This document shows, in pieces, positions 1 through 11,334 of a stretch of 64,000 nucleotides of DNA. Source of the DNA: Panulirus ornatus (taxonomy: Eukaryota; Arthropoda; Malacostraca; Decapoda; Palinuridae); NCBI RefSeq assembly GCF_036320965.1, contig NC_092228.1, positions 16,573,893-16,637,892 on the forward strand, in the 5' to 3' direction. Position 1 is the stretch's first letter; each line of letters starts with the position of its first letter. A model generated the notes under the pieces. The model saw only the letters and a list, made by a program, of their open reading frames with translations. It was not told the origin of the DNA and ran no database searches. The position numbers and the translations under genes are program-made.

Positions 1-342
1 AACGTCGGAGGACAAGCTCAGGCAAAGGAGGTAAAACACGAACATCACACGACAGTGAGACTCAGAAATGGGCTATGGTGTAATTCAGTGAACCTTGAAC
101 TATCCTCATTATCAACCTCCCTCCCACAAAAAAACATCTTAAAGGATAAACAACGTGATAAGACTTCTTCCGAAACAGTTTATTCCCTTTTACGTTACAC
201 AATGGCCATATGAGGACCATGCCCATAAGCACTGTGCCCCAAGACCAGACACCCTGCGACCCGGCGCAGTCCAGATTCTGGTATCATCTCCGAGGGTCTG
301 AAACTGCACATCGCCCCGCTATCACACGCTGTCATTAATCTT

Positions 343-343
<1 letters not shown>
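1..343. other. Unassigned sequence
   Basis: Mixed-composition DNA with no tandem repeat, recognisable coding frame or element end that I can support. Confidence 0.5.

Positions 344-422
<79 letters not shown>
344..422. repeat. (GA)n microsatellite
   Basis: About 79 bp of uninterrupted GA. Antisense frames across it give poly-(SL) peptides, which are artefacts of the repeat. Confidence 0.97.
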
Positions 423-424
<2 letters not shown>

Positions 425-1080
425 GTCAGAGGCAAAGTGAGTGACTTCATGGCGTGGAACAATCTACCTAACCCAGGATAACCGTGGTCTCTGGCCGGGA
501 ACATCTTAGCCTCTCCCATTCCCATGACCACTATGATAAGACCACTGGGAAGTACCAAAACGCTGATGTGATTAACATAGGCTTGGCAAAAGCTTTTGGT
601 GAAGGCGACCGTGATCTTGTAACACATATGATGCGAAAAAAGCAGAGAAAAAACAGAAACGAGACAGAAACAGAAACAAAAAACTGGGAGATGGATATAC
701 AACTTTTTAACTAACGGATCACGAGACGTAAACCAGGGGATCTACAGTGCCTCCGCAGTGGAGAAAAACTCAGACACCTCCTCAGAACTGTACAGACACA
801 TCCCCCTTCCCGTGCCTCATCTTATACCTGACACTGGCGCGAACGCGTGTCACAGTTCCTCCATCAACTTGTGAGGCTGATACTAGAATAAGTAGGAAAA
901 TAGTGTTTGCTGTTGACGCTCGGTGGCTGCAAAAGAAAAAAAAAAAAAAAAAAAGGTCTTCCGCTGGGCCACACAGAACATACCTTTCAACGGGGATGAA
1001 AAGTTTCACCTCCTCCGGTGTGGGGGGAGAAATGAAGATATCAAAATAAACAACAACAGACGGACAAAAACGTTGTCATA
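423..1080. other. Unassigned sequence with poly(A) run
   Basis: No gene is recognised. A poly(A) run lies at about 936-954. Read on the minus strand it forms a pyrimidine tract followed by TTTTGCAG, an acceptor-like string, and a short open frame continues to about 782. I do not call an exon because oligo-A runs are common here. Confidence 0.4.
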
Positions 1081-1086
1081 AACCAA

Positions 1087-1840
1087 ATGAATATTCTGAA
1101 AGACCTCGGAGTGATGATAGGTAACGACCTAACCTCCAACAAACACATTAAAGCAACAGTTGCTCCTCCAGAAAGACGGAAGGATGGATCCTGCAGACTT
1201 TCAAGGGAAGAAAAACCAATGATGCTGCTGCTCTCCCAAGACGCTATTCCTCTCACGTCGTTTTCTAACATCACCCTAGAGGGCAGGCGAAACTGCAGAA
1301 CTAGAAAGTGCTCAGAGATCATTCACCGCCCCTATCAAATTTGTAAAGGAACTATACAAACGAGAATAGCTGAAATGACTACGGCTGTATTTCCTACAGC
1401 GCAAACGGGAGAGATGGTCACCAACATATAATCAAGACATAACTTCTTACTGGTACAACAGGCATGAAAGACTGTAAAACAACACCCCTGGGGAAATTAC
1501 AGGTGTGATATACAGAGAAAAAGAGAGAGAGAACACCTCCAACATTCGGGGCCCAAGACTTCTCAATACCATGCCGGCAAGAAGCTGAAAGACCATGGAA
1601 AGCACAGGGGAGAAGTACAAGAAGGCCCAAAAAGAGTCCTTACGGAGTGTGCCAACCAGACCAGCCAGGCTGTGGAGGCTACGTGGGCCTGCGGGCTGCG
1701 GCCTTCAACAGCAAGGTCAACCAACGACCCAGTCCAGCAGCCTGGGCCCAGCCAGGGGCTCTGGGGGTAAAAGACCCCCCCGAAGACCGACTACACCAGG
1801 TATCCACCAAGGTGAGCTTCGTTTTCTGTGGGTGTTAATA
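1087..1840 (+). pseudogene. Decayed CR1/L2-like LINE, 3' end of reverse transcriptase ORF
   Basis: The first open segment contains KDLGVMIGNDLTSNKHI. This is the conserved segment that follows the RT catalytic core in CR1/L2-type non-LTR retrotransposons (family pattern KDLGV...DL...KHI). After it the frame is lost, with weak traces of the C-terminal region such as LEGRR until about 1370. Downstream codes in several frames and ends near 1815, at a 60-bp array. The copy lacks the endonuclease and the catalytic RT motifs, so it cannot be active. The extent past 1430 is inferred. A competing reading, an exon ending at the AAG/GTGAGC string near 1811, is less likely. Confidence 0.45.
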
Positions 1841-2180
1841 TGACCGAGGGAAGGGGGAAGGGGGGGGGGGGAAGATAAAGTACGTTTTCTGTGTGTTTGA
1901 TATGGGGGAAGGGGAGAATAAACTCCGTTTTCTGTATGTGTTGATATGGAGGAGGGGGAGGGGGGAAGGGGGGGAGGAATAACGGTCTTCTGCGTGTTTG
2001 ATATGGTGTGAGGGAGAGAGGGGGGGGGGGACGATGACAGTCATTTGCTGCGTGTTTACTAAGGGGGAAGGGTCGGGGGGGTTGGTTGGTTGGGGGGAGG
2101 AGGGAATATAACATTCGTTTTCTGTGCGTTATCATGGGGATGGGTGGAGGGAGGGTGGAGGGAAGTGGTGAGGGAGGGAG
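1817..2180. repeat. Degenerate ~60-bp minisatellite, G-rich
   Basis: About six diverged units, each starting with a CGTTTTCTGTGTGTTTGATATG-like block (varying bases) followed by a run of G and GA. Units differ mainly in the length of the G-rich half, which suggests slippage inside the unit. Confidence 0.75.
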
Positions 2181-2284
2181 GGAAGCTGATCATCTTTTCA
2201 CGAGGCATGATCTACGGTCAGGCACGGATGATAGTATAAAGGACCGCACGACACAATGCCAAGAGACAGGTTTATAGCTTGCCC

Positions 2285-2286
<2 letters not shown>

Positions 2287-2343
<57 letters not shown>

Positions 2344-2371
2344 ATTTTCTTTTTTTTGTGTGTGTGTGTGT
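2287..2371. repeat. (GA)n with adjacent short (TG)n
   Basis: GA tract at 2287-2342, then a T run and a short TG tract at 2358-2371. Confidence 0.95.
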
Positions 2372-3092
2372 AACCCGACGACAACACTCACTCACTCTCC
2401 GAAACCTGCTCATGCGATATATCTCTCCTCGCTCCAGCCACACACGCAAACCTAAATGACAACACCAATCATAACTTGATACTGATGATAAGAATAAACA
2501 TTTGCCTTTCGTTACCTGCTCGTCTATAAAACAAGTTGTCAAGAGGTTCGAACTCTGTCCGCGCCTGTTCGGATCCTGTTCATACAACAGCCGTCTATGA
2601 CGACTGCCATTCCAATTAAGCGACTACTGTCACAACTGTTATATAAATAGTGTGTGTGTGTGTGTGTGTGTGTGTGACGCGCCCTGTTACCATTGACCTC
2701 CCCCCCCCCCCGCCCCCAGCTCCATACCACTGTCCTATAATAAATACGTTCAATCATATTATTAACGATTTAAAATGTATCATAGATAACCATAATCATA
2801 AACTAGTGTTTGGTGCGTTAATTAAAAAATTCTTTAATCACAGTTTCGGAAGTGAATTTCGTTATCATTATCATTATTATTGTAGCACTAATATTCTTTG
2901 ATTGTATTACTGCTGGCTTGTATAATTGCGTTCGGTAATGCGGAATTCTAATAATCATATCGAGTCTGATAATTTGATTCTCTTTATATTTATTCTGAAT
3001 GATGTCATTACAGTGTTTGATCACGTTAGTGTGTATATGAAACCTTTCTCAATAGCATTACGGCGCTGTTACCATACCGTCCATAACAAGTG

Positions 3093-3094
<2 letters not shown>
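2372..3094. other. AT-rich unassigned sequence
   Basis: Contains a short (TG)n at 2651-2676 and a C run near 2700. The rest is AT-rich with many stops in all frames and no recognisable gene. Confidence 0.5.

Positions 3095-3159
<65 letters not shown>
3095..3159. repeat. (TA)n microsatellite
   Basis: About 65 bp of TA. It ends exactly where RTE-like LINE 3' UTR sequence begins, so it may mark an insertion junction. Confidence 0.97.
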
Positions 3160-3162
<3 letters not shown>

Positions 3163-3357
3163 GACAGTATGTATGAATATGTACATGTGTATATATGTAT
3201 ATGTCTGTGTATGTATATGTATGTATACGTTGAAATGTATAGGTGTGTATATGTGCGTGTGTGGGCGTTAATGTATAGACATGTGTGTGGGTGGGTTGGG
3301 CCGTTCTTTCGTCTGTTTCCTTGCGCTACCTCGCTAACGCGGGAGACAGCGACAGAG

Positions 3358-3361
<4 letters not shown>
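3160..3361 (+). mobile_element. RTE-like LINE, solo 3' UTR fragment
   Basis: Matches the 3' untranslated part of the better preserved LINE at 30972-32474: a TGTATATG-rich run, then GTGGGTGGGTTGGGCC, then TTTCGTCTGTTTCCTTGCG and the terminal CGCTACCTCGCTAACGCGGG block. The coding part is missing, so this is a 5'-truncated copy as expected from target-primed reverse transcription. It runs directly into (TA)n at 3362. The end block can pair TCGCT with AGCGA around a 12-nt loop. Confidence 0.7.

Positions 3362-3413
<52 letters not shown>
3362..3413. repeat. (TA)n microsatellite
   Basis: 52 bp of TA joining the LINE tail upstream to element X downstream. Confidence 0.97.
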
Positions 3414-3415
<2 letters not shown>

Positions 3416-3650
3416 GGATGGGGGAGCAAGAATACTTCCCACGTATTCCCTGCGTGTCGTAGAAGGCGACTAAAAGGGGAGGGAGCGGGGGGCTGGAAAT
3501 CCTCCCCTCTCGTTTTTTTTTTAATTTTCCAAAAGAAGGAACAGAGAATTGGGCCAGGTGAGGGTAGTCCCTCAAAGGCTCAGTCCTCTGTTCTTAACGC
3601 TACCTCGCTAATGCGGGAAATGGCGAATAGTTTGAAAGAAAGAAAATATA
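3414..3650 (+). mobile_element. Dispersed element X, near full-length copy
   Basis: One of seven copies in this window. Landmarks in order are a GGGGATGGGGGAG start, CCACGTATTCCCTGCGTG, CTGGAAATCCTCCCCTCTC, a T run, AAAAGAAGGAACAGAGAA, CAGTCCTCTGTTCTTAACG and the end block CGCTACCTCGCTAATGCGGG followed by AATGGCGAATAG and GAAAGAAAG, then TA-rich DNA. No protein frame is conserved between copies. About 235 bp, non-coding and repeatedly bounded by (TA)n, it behaves like a SINE-sized retroposon. It could instead be the 3' UTR of another LINE subfamily. Confidence 0.7.
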
Positions 3651-3651
3651 T

Positions 3652-3800
3652 ATATGGCGTCCTAGCTAAGTCTCTTCGTTGTATATCAACTGACATATTT
3701 CTTTTTTGTATCTCCCCTGACGATGTGATTATTACACGAAAGTGCACTTGGGAACTTATCGTGTTCATTTCCCCGTGGACTCATAGGAATATATATATGG
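3652..3800 (+). mobile_element. Dispersed element Y, copy 1
   Basis: Shares CGATGTGATTATTACACG, AAGTGCACTTGGGAACTTAT and CCGTGGACTCATAGGAATAT with the reverse strand of 30088-30170. Both copies border TA-rich DNA. No coding capacity is seen and the class is unknown. Confidence 0.6.
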
Positions 3801-3814
3801 AAAACGGCCGAAAT

Positions 3815-4686
3815 ACATTCATCTTTTCCATCACAGTCGTGATGTCACACAGCGCACGCTACAGTGATACAACGTATTCGCTGTGTATCATACCGCCATT
3901 TATAAACTTGCTGATAACGTGTCAAATGATGTTGGGCTGTACCACGTCGCTGATGGTGGAGGTCAGCGTCTGTGATTCCCGCTCGTTGAGCTGCTGCCTG
4001 AGGACGTGTGTGTGTGTGTGTGTGTGTGTGTGAGGGGGGGGGGGGGGAAGACGACTGGGGTTTGGCCGAAGGGGGAGGGGGGGGAGGGGGATTGGTGAAG
4101 CTCGCCCTGGCTGGGTGAGGCCACTATCACCCCAGAGTGTGAACAACAAAAATTCCTAACTACCCACAGTAAAGGACCCAGAGCCACACCCTTCCCCACC
4201 CCCCCGCCCACAGAACAAGCCATGGCCCGTCCCCTCTCCCCTCCCTAACGACCCAATCCCACCCTAGTACGAGCCAAGTGCCAACCCCCCCCCTCCCCCC
4301 ACCTCCAAGTAAGGACAAAATACCACTCTCCTCTTCCTCCCCAGTAATGCCCCCCCCCCTGCCACCACAGTACAATTCCATAACCGCCGACTTGAACAAT
4401 GCCTCCTCAAAGAGGTTTTCCCAATCACAAATTACGCTGAATCTGTCTTTGTAAAAAAAAAAAAAGTACTTGTGCTACGAATCTGTCTGTGAAATAAAAA
4501 AAAATTGAACTTGTGACATGAAATGAATAAAAAAAGACAAAATAGTTTCCCTTCTCTCTAGTTCACTGACTATACTGTGAAAATGACTGAAAACAAAAGT
4601 AAATCGTCGATGGTGTATAATTTTACGACGCTGTGGTTTACATATAAATATATATAAATATATTTAAATATATTTAGATATATTTC
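3815..4686. other. Low-complexity unassigned block
   Basis: A (TG)n at about 4008-4032 is followed by a G run, and then C-rich and A-rich stretches to 4500. From 4640 the DNA is TA-rich and leads into element X. No gene seen. Confidence 0.5.
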
Positions 4687-4796
4687 TAAGAAGGAACAGA
4701 GAAGGGGGCCAGGTGAGGATATTTCCTCAAAGGGCCAGTCCTCTGTTCTTAACACTACCTCGCTAACGCGGGAAATGGCGAATAGTATGAAAGAAG
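4687..4796 (+). mobile_element. Element X, 5'-truncated copy
   Basis: Begins at the internal AAGAAGGAACAGAGAAGGG landmark and keeps the CAGTCCTCTGTTCTTAAC and CGCGGGAAATGGCGAATAG ends. The 5' half is missing. It lies head-to-tail with the next copy. Confidence 0.7.
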
Positions 4797-4865
4797 AAAA
4801 AGAAGAAATATATAAATATACTTTATAAATATATATTATAAATATATATTATATAAATGTATATT

Positions 4866-4995
4866 TTTTTTTTCAAAAGAAGGAATACAGAAGGGGGCCA
4901 GGTGAGGATATTCCCTCAAAAGTCCAGTCCTCTGTTCTTAACGCTACCTTGCTAACGCGGGAAATGGCGAATAGTAAGAAAGAAAAAAAAAAAAA

Positions 4996-4996
<1 letters not shown>
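4866..4996 (+). mobile_element. Element X, 5'-truncated copy
   Basis: Truncated at the T-run/CAAAAGAAGG junction, almost the same point as the copy 180 bp upstream. The 3' end is complete and runs through oligo-A into (TA)n at 4997. The shared truncation point suggests duplication of one copy or a preferred stop at the T run. Confidence 0.7.

Positions 4997-5057
<61 letters not shown>
4997..5057. repeat. (TA)n microsatellite
   Basis: 61 bp of TA directly after the oligo-A end of element X. Confidence 0.97.
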
Positions 5058-5059
<2 letters not shown>

Positions 5060-5347
5060 TTCTTCATAATATATAAATTCAGCTGCAAAACTCCCCCGAG
5101 GTAAGAACGGAGCCCAAGACCCGGCAGGTCAGTGTAAACACAAAGACCAGATCACCATCAATCTGGCAGCAGAGGCACTCGCCGCCCTCCCAGTCCGGGG
5201 GAAAATGGCCCTTGCACTCCCAGGCCCTACGGCCGGTCAGGGGGTGTTGGACACCGGGGACAAAGAGCCTTAGGGTGGATGGCGTGTGTTTGATGGAGTT
5301 AGAATCGCGTATCATCATCAGGGAATCAGTGCTTACTCATGGCTGTG

Positions 5348-5349
<2 letters not shown>

Positions 5350-5413
<64 letters not shown>
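5350..5413. repeat. (CT)n microsatellite
   Basis: 64 bp of TC followed by short CTGT repeats to about 5430. Confidence 0.97.
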
Positions 5414-5415
<2 letters not shown>

Positions 5416-5680
5416 GTCTGTCTGTCTGTCACTTCGTTAACTTGCCTCCTCGGGGGTGTGGGCGTTACACGTAGTCATTCCCCTCCCCCCCTTCTTAATG
5501 GAGCTCAACCCGGCATGCCTGAGTTAACCCACGACCAGTTCTACCAAGACGCCCACCTCCTCCTCCCACGGCAGGACGTGGAAGCAGTTCATCGTCAGAC
5601 ATCCACCCAAATGGGACGAGGAAGAACGCCAACATGGCGGGACGGGAGATAGGCTGTTAAAGTTACGAATGACTGGCCAG

Positions 5681-5683
<3 letters not shown>

Positions 5684-5751
<68 letters not shown>
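5684..5751. repeat. (CT)n microsatellite
   Basis: 68 bp of TC. A second short CT patch lies at 5806-5821. Confidence 0.97.
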
Positions 5752-5753
<2 letters not shown>

Positions 5754-5960
5754 GCCCGTTGATACCATCTTTGACCACAAGGCCACACTCCCAACACCAC
5801 GGAGGCCTCTCTCTCTCTCTCTGACGCCCTAGCTGGTTATCGCCTCCCCTTGAAAACTGTACCGCTCACGATAGGAGAAAAAAAAAAAAATAGATGCGAT
5901 AATCAACACAATATCAGCCGGAAAAAAGACGCGTTCGTTCACTGCGTACTCTATGGATCT

Positions 5961-6120
5961 CCTCCCGTGGCGTAGCGGTGTGCGTTCCTGGCCGTGACGC
6001 AATCACGGGCCGCCCAGGGTCGAGCTGCTGCTGCGCGCGGGTTGGAAATCTGGTCGCGGCAGTCGGTCCACAGTCAACTCGGGCTGTTCATCTACCTCTA
6101 GGGCCTTGATCAGGGCCTCT
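5961..6120 (+). mobile_element. tRNA-derived SINE, copy 1
   Basis: Pol III internal-promoter layout: an A box TGGCGTAGCGGT at 5968-5979 and a decayed B box GGTTGGAAATC near 6040-6050. A 3' body follows, GCGGCAGTCGG, CCACAG, TAAC/CAAC, GCTGTTC, and it is also present at 19723-19757. The shared body downstream of a tRNA-like head is the mark of a SINE family rather than a tRNA gene. The parent tRNA cannot be named from this copy. Confidence 0.55.
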
Positions 6121-6600
6121 CAGTTGCCCGCGCCGTCTCAGCAAACAAGAAAATAAATGAAGCTTGTTGGAAGATCCAGAGGATATACCCATCTCTTTAC
6201 AGCCGGGCCTCTTGAATGGTTATGCGCCTGCGCTTGCTCGTCTACATACATCACATCGGCATAAATGACGTACACTTTTCCTCCTCGGGTCCGGTACCTG
6301 CCTGTAGCTTCAGAGGCGAAGGCGAGGCAGAATATATAAACATTACCCAACCACTGGAGCTAGACGGTGGCAGCAAAAAAAAAAAAAAAGAAAAAAAAAT
6401 ACTGAACCACCACACTGATTAGTACAGTGTATAACTTTGACCACCATCCGACTGTTAAGTTCCACCCTCCAACCCCCCAACCCACGACAACACACTCGCA
6501 TGATAACCCCCGAGTCAGACACACATTCCTCTGGTTCAGAGACAAGATGATGCTTAACCCCAGCCTTGTGCAAGGGCGCAAGACACCCACGAAGACGGAC

Positions 6601-6602
<2 letters not shown>

Positions 6603-6653
<51 letters not shown>
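6603..6653. repeat. (TG)n microsatellite
   Basis: 51 bp of TG. The preceding 6120-6602 holds an oligo-A patch at about 6375-6400 and no recognised gene. Confidence 0.97.
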
Positions 6654-6654
<1 letters not shown>

Positions 6655-7526
6655 CCCTCCTCACAACCAAACCACCCACTTGAGCAGAACACAGCATGAC
6701 ACTAAATGATCACCTCTGGGACCATGCTAAACAACGACAGGTGGCGACGAAGGTGCCCCGCGTATGCAGCGTGATGAAGAGCACAGCGGGAGTCGCCCTC
6801 GACCACATGCACTCTAATGAGAGACCCCACTCGACCTTGAGGGCTCAAACCGACAGCACACACCAATGGAAGACTTCGGGGCGAGAGAGGAAACGACTTG
6901 TACCACTAATAGAAAAAAAAAAAAAAAAGGTTTGAGGTTAGGCAGCGACTGTCTAAATGATCTGTCCCAGTATGTATATAAACTATATACATCACAAGCA
7001 AGGGATGTATGTTCGAACGTCTTTGCCCTCGCACGACCACTGTTGTGTGGACAGCATCTGTCACAACCCCGGGTGAAATATCTTACGTCCACACGAGCCT
7101 GGCTGACGTACCGATGTCCACACACGCACAACTCCCCCCCCCCCCCCCCCCCCTGCTGACATTACAACCAAAACATGGTCGCTCGCTGGCACAACCAAAT
7201 CTATCGATGCTCTTAAAACACCATCTCCTCGAGGTACAACAGCGACGACCACCACAAGAGGAAGGGGGCGAAACAAGGCGAGGTTCTGAACCATATGGTC
7301 CTTGTCTCGGACCAGCTGGTTACGCCCGTCACACCTAACAACACTTAACAACGAACTACCCGTGGAGATGAGGCATTCGTGACTATGGCTGAGAGCATGG
7401 TATTGCGTCACGTAACTGGTAGCTGGTGTCGTCACGGTGGTAATCGTGCTGGCCTTGTCTGAGTCGATGCCAGCGTCAAGGGAACACACACATCTCGTTC
7501 AGGGGGAAATCGAAAGCAGCAACACT
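6654..7526. other. Unassigned sequence
   Basis: Mixed composition with an oligo-A run near 6912 and a C run at about 7132-7153. Short overlapping frames on both strands show no recognisable domain. Confidence 0.45.
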
Positions 7527-8045
7527 CATGGTGTTCGACGCTTAAAGAATAAACCGTAGGCAAATAAATCCGTCAGTTAACGAATAAACCGAACGGGAAA
7601 TAAATCCGTCAGTTAACGAATAAACCGAACAAGGAATAAATCCATCAGTTAACGAATAAACCGTACGGGAAATAAATCCGTCAGTTAACGAATAAAACGT
7701 ACGAGAAATAAATCCATCAGTTAACGAATAAACCGAACCGGAAATAAATCCATTAGTTCACGAATAAACAGTAAACGAAATAAATCCGTCAGCTAACGAA
7801 TAAACCGTACGAGAAATAAATCCATCAGTTAACGAATAAACCGTACGGGAAATAAATCCGTCATTTAAAGAGTAAAACGTTCGAGAAATTTATCCATCAG
7901 TTAACGAATAAACCGTACGGGAAATAAATCCATCATTTAAAGAGTAAACCGTACGAGAAATTTATCCATCAGTTAACGAATAAACCGAACGGGGAATAAA
8001 TCCATCAGTTCACGAATATACCGTACGAGAAATAAACCCGTCCGC
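7527..8045. repeat. 36-bp minisatellite
   Basis: About 14 units built on GTTAACGAATAAACCG and GAAATAAATCCATCAG. Variation is concentrated at the four bases after ACCG (TACG, AACG, AACC) and at CATCA/CGTCA. Near 7880 and 7950 two units share the same block of changes (TTTAAAGAGTAAA, AAATTTATCC), which suggests a multi-unit copying event. Confidence 0.95.
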
Positions 8046-8440
8046 AATGACAATAGATGAAAAAAATCCACGAAGACTCGACACGAAAAAAAATAATATA
8101 CCATCAGAAAACGGATAAAAAATAAAAGAAGAAAAAAATAAGGGGGGGCACTTATAATTGGTGAAGGGACGGATCGAATCAGGAACCTGACCGCGAGAAC
8201 CTGTCCCCCATACCTCGCGTGGCCACTCTCGGGGCAAAATATATAAATACACATAAGAAAAAAAAAAAAGAGGACCCCATGTACAATCTAGGACACACAT
8301 TAAACCGTAATAACATAACCCATCGAACCATAACTCCTCCATAAAAAAAAAATAGATGACAAAAAAAATATATTCTCTCCACAAGAGCGCCGTTGCCCAA
8401 CGAACTTCGTCCCTGCGGTTAAACAAAAGCTAGAGAGGCC
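8046..8440. other. A-rich unassigned sequence
   Basis: Repeated oligo-A patches are interspersed with mixed sequence. No gene recognised. Confidence 0.45.
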
Positions 8441-8447
8441 GAGCTCG

Positions 8448-8560
8448 TTCGCTGATTGGCTGCGCGTGCCGCTATTCCCGTTCTCTATGGAGGCTCTGAG
8501 GAAAAGTGGGCTAACCGGAGAGCGGGAACTGCACTCATTGGCTCGCACGCCATCCAACGC
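8448..8560. promoter_or_regulatory. Possible CCAAT-box pair in CpG-containing DNA
   Basis: Two reversed CCAAT boxes, GCTGATTGGCTGCGC near 8450 and CTCATTGGCTCGC near 8538, sit in DNA richer in CpG than its surroundings. NF-Y boxes often occur in proximal promoters, but no TATA box, Inr or downstream gene can be shown here. Confidence 0.2.
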
Positions 8561-8759
8561 GCTCCTGGACTCTTCCACTACCTCCTCTCGTGGTCTCTTA
8601 TCATTTCTAGGTTCACAAATTGGTTAATTGACGGATCGGAAGGCCAAGCTGTGACTGCTTCAAATCACATTCATTAAAACTCTCTCAGAATGATCAATTC
8701 CGATGAATACAGGTTTCACTGCAGCTACTGAACCCATCCCCTTCCAACGTATCAAACCT

Positions 8760-8763
<4 letters not shown>

Positions 8764-8839
<76 letters not shown>
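8764..8839. repeat. Compound (CT)n-(CA)n microsatellite
   Basis: TC at 8764-8807 switches directly to CA at 8807-8839. Confidence 0.97.
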
Positions 8840-8842
<3 letters not shown>

Positions 8843-8972
8843 CTTGCATTCTTTGTACTTAGCAGTATACAGGAACCAACAGGCATACTTACATACCCAC
8901 TTCAAAAGCTACGCAGGGAGCAGAGAGCACCGCAGCACCAAAAACACCTCCCACTTACAACAGAAAACAGAA

Positions 8973-8975
<3 letters not shown>

Positions 8976-9041
<66 letters not shown>
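8976..9041. repeat. (CT)n microsatellite
   Basis: 66 bp of TC. Confidence 0.97.
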
Positions 9042-9045
<4 letters not shown>

Positions 9046-9251
9046 CCCTCCCTCCAACGAACGGACCACATAACCTCCTCCTTAAGGATTACGCCAGGAG
9101 AGGCACAATGCCCCCGGACGTTACCCCAATAATGAAGTTTAATTACATATAATTTTTCTCTGTTGTCCTTCCGTGAACGAAACCGTGGGTCGTGGACTGA
9201 ACCTATCCGCTGGTAGGTATGACCCAGCCCCTTAAGAATCCATTCTATTTG

Positions 9252-9256
<5 letters not shown>

Positions 9257-9335
<79 letters not shown>
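9257..9335. repeat. (TA)n microsatellite
   Basis: 79 bp of TA, about 100 bp upstream of the first recognisable LINE-derived sequence. Confidence 0.97.
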
Positions 9336-9339
<4 letters not shown>

Positions 9340-9462
9340 GGAAAGCTGTACAAATAGGCGTACAATCTCGCCGGACAACGTTTCACCTCAAATGAGTGTA
9401 CATATCCCTGCTACTGGAAGCAGCGCAGCCTTGGGATGCAATAGCCTTTACAAACGTCCTGG

Positions 9463-10072
9463 AGGGTATAGTAGTCCCAACATAATGATATGGATGCACA
9501 GCACTGCCTATAGACTGGACTGTGTAGAGGAGTGTGGGTGCGTTGGAAATGAAATAAATTAGGACAATATGGGGTGTGAGGTGGTTTCATCGAGTAAATA
9601 TTGAAAGGGTTAGAGGGGTGTGGTAATGAAAAGTGTGATCAAGAAAGCTGAAGAGGGTGTGTTGAAACGGTTCGGACGTATGGAGAGAATGAGTGAAGAA
9701 AGGTTGACAAAGAGGTTATATGTATCAGAAGTGGAGGGAACAAGAACAGGGAAACCAAAGTAGAAGGGTATACTGAAAAATATTTGAGCAATCGGAGCCT
9801 GAACATACAGGAAGGTGAAAGGCGTGCACAGGATAGAGTGAACTGTAACGATATGGTATACAAGGGGTCAACGTGCTGTCAATGGACTGGACTAGGGCAT
9901 GTGAAGTGTCCTGGGAAAACCATTGAAAGGTTCGTGAGGTCAGGTCGTAGATATGAGCTGTGATTTCACTGCAATAAACATGTTAATGACAGAATGGATG
10001 TGAGCGGGTGCGGCTTTCTTCGTCTGTTTCTGGCGGTACCTCGCTAATGCAGGAGACGGCGATCAAGTATGG

Positions 10073-10076
<4 letters not shown>
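9463..10076 (+). mobile_element. RTE-like LINE, 5'-truncated and decayed copy
   Basis: Aligns by eye with the C-terminal coding end and 3' UTR of the LINE at 30972-32474. Matches include the region coding for MLYGCEAW, GAGAGAATGAGTGAAGAAAG, GTGGAGGGAACAAGAACAG and AACGTGCTGTCAATGGA. The frame is broken by many substitutions and indels, including an in-frame stop at the GRPNW-equivalent position. The tail CTTCGTCTGTTTCTGGCGG and CGCTAATGCAGGAGACGGCGA at about 10017-10062 is the LINE 3' end, followed by (TA)n. It contains no RT catalytic core. Confidence 0.75.

Positions 10077-10138
<62 letters not shown>
10077..10138. repeat. (TA)n microsatellite
   Basis: 62 bp of TA between the LINE 3' end and element X, the same order as at 3362-3413. 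Confidence 0.97.
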
Positions 10139-10141
<3 letters not shown>

Positions 10142-10376
10142 TTTTATCCCTGGGGATAGGGGAGAAAGAATACTCTCCACGTATTCCCTGAGTGTCGTAG
10201 AAGGCGACTACAAGGGAAGGGAGCGGGGGGCTGGAAATCCTCCCCTCTCGTTTTTTTTTTTAATTTTTCAAAAGAAGGAACAGAGAAGGGGGTCAGGTAA
10301 GGATATTCCCTCAAAGGTCCAGTCCTCTGTTCTTGACGCTATCTCGCTAACGCGGGAAATGGCGAATAGTATGAAA

Positions 10377-10380
<4 letters not shown>
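10139..10380 (+). mobile_element. Dispersed element X, full-length copy
   Basis: Most complete copy. It begins CACTTTTATCCCTGGGG, carries CCACGTATTCCCTGAGTG, CTGGAAATCCTCCCCTCTC and a T run, and ends CGCGGGAAATGGCGAATAG plus TATGAAAGAA. It then enters (TA)n at 10379. LINE tail, (TA)n, X and (TA)n occur here in the same order as at 3.2-3.65 kb. Confidence 0.75.

Positions 10381-10449
<69 letters not shown>
10379..10449. repeat. (TA)n microsatellite
   Basis: 71 bp of TA forming the 3' flank of element X. Confidence 0.97.
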
Positions 10450-10450
<1 letters not shown>

Positions 10451-10883
10451 TTCAACGACATGTACTCAAGAAACCCACCCAACCCAAACAAACACAACAC
10501 TGACAAAACATATGCACACCGAAATGACCCAATAAGCACGAAACAACCTCCCTCCGCACTCAAGTCTTAAACCACCACCTTGACATCCACACACCCATCT
10601 GAAACCACACTCCCCAGGCATACACGAGTTACACTTTCCCAACCTGAGATCTGGGCGCCAAGCACTCCTGCAACATCAGAGACAGTGATTCAACATCATC
10701 ACAAACCTACCCCCCCCCCCCCCATGCCCGGGATGCAAGTTCCACGGTGATGCGACCAGACACTCGCACAGACGTACACACGTCCTCACCACACTCCCTG
10801 ACATAATGGTCCTGCCCGGTGGATGTGGGACGCTTCCTGAGCGCTGCGGAGCTCCACACAGAAGGGGTTCATGAGGTAGGATG
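10450..10883. other. Unassigned C/A-rich sequence
   Basis: No gene or repeat unit is recognised. A C run lies near 10711-10723. Confidence 0.45.
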
Positions 10884-10989
<106 letters not shown>

Positions 10990-11334
10990 AAGGAGGGGAA
11001 CAGGGAAAGTGTTATGGATCCTCGACAACCATAACTTAACATATAAGCAAGAGAGAGAGAGAGAGAGAGAAACACCAGCAGCACGTTAGTTGGGCAGTTA
11101 GCAACAGTCACTATGTAATGTAATGTAGCACTTCCCCTCGTTCTCCCGAGAGAGGAAATTGGTGTGAGGTAATGTCTAATCTCACTTACACGTAACCCCA
11201 GTGTTTAACGCCGAACAAGGACGCATCTCCTCCACTGACTCGAATCTCCCTACCCGGAAACGAAAGCCGGGAGACGGGGCAAGGGTCACCATGACGCCAA
11301 GGAGACTTCATCTGAATTTCTTCCCCGGCGTCAG

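Noticed and set aside
1647..1838. Exon ending at AAG/GTGAGC near 1811
   Set aside because: It follows decayed LINE sequence in the same orientation and no acceptor is evident. A LINE 3' end is the simpler reading.
7527..8045. CRISPR-like regularly spaced repeats
   Set aside because: Units are contiguous and similar throughout with no unique spacers. The genome is eukaryotic.
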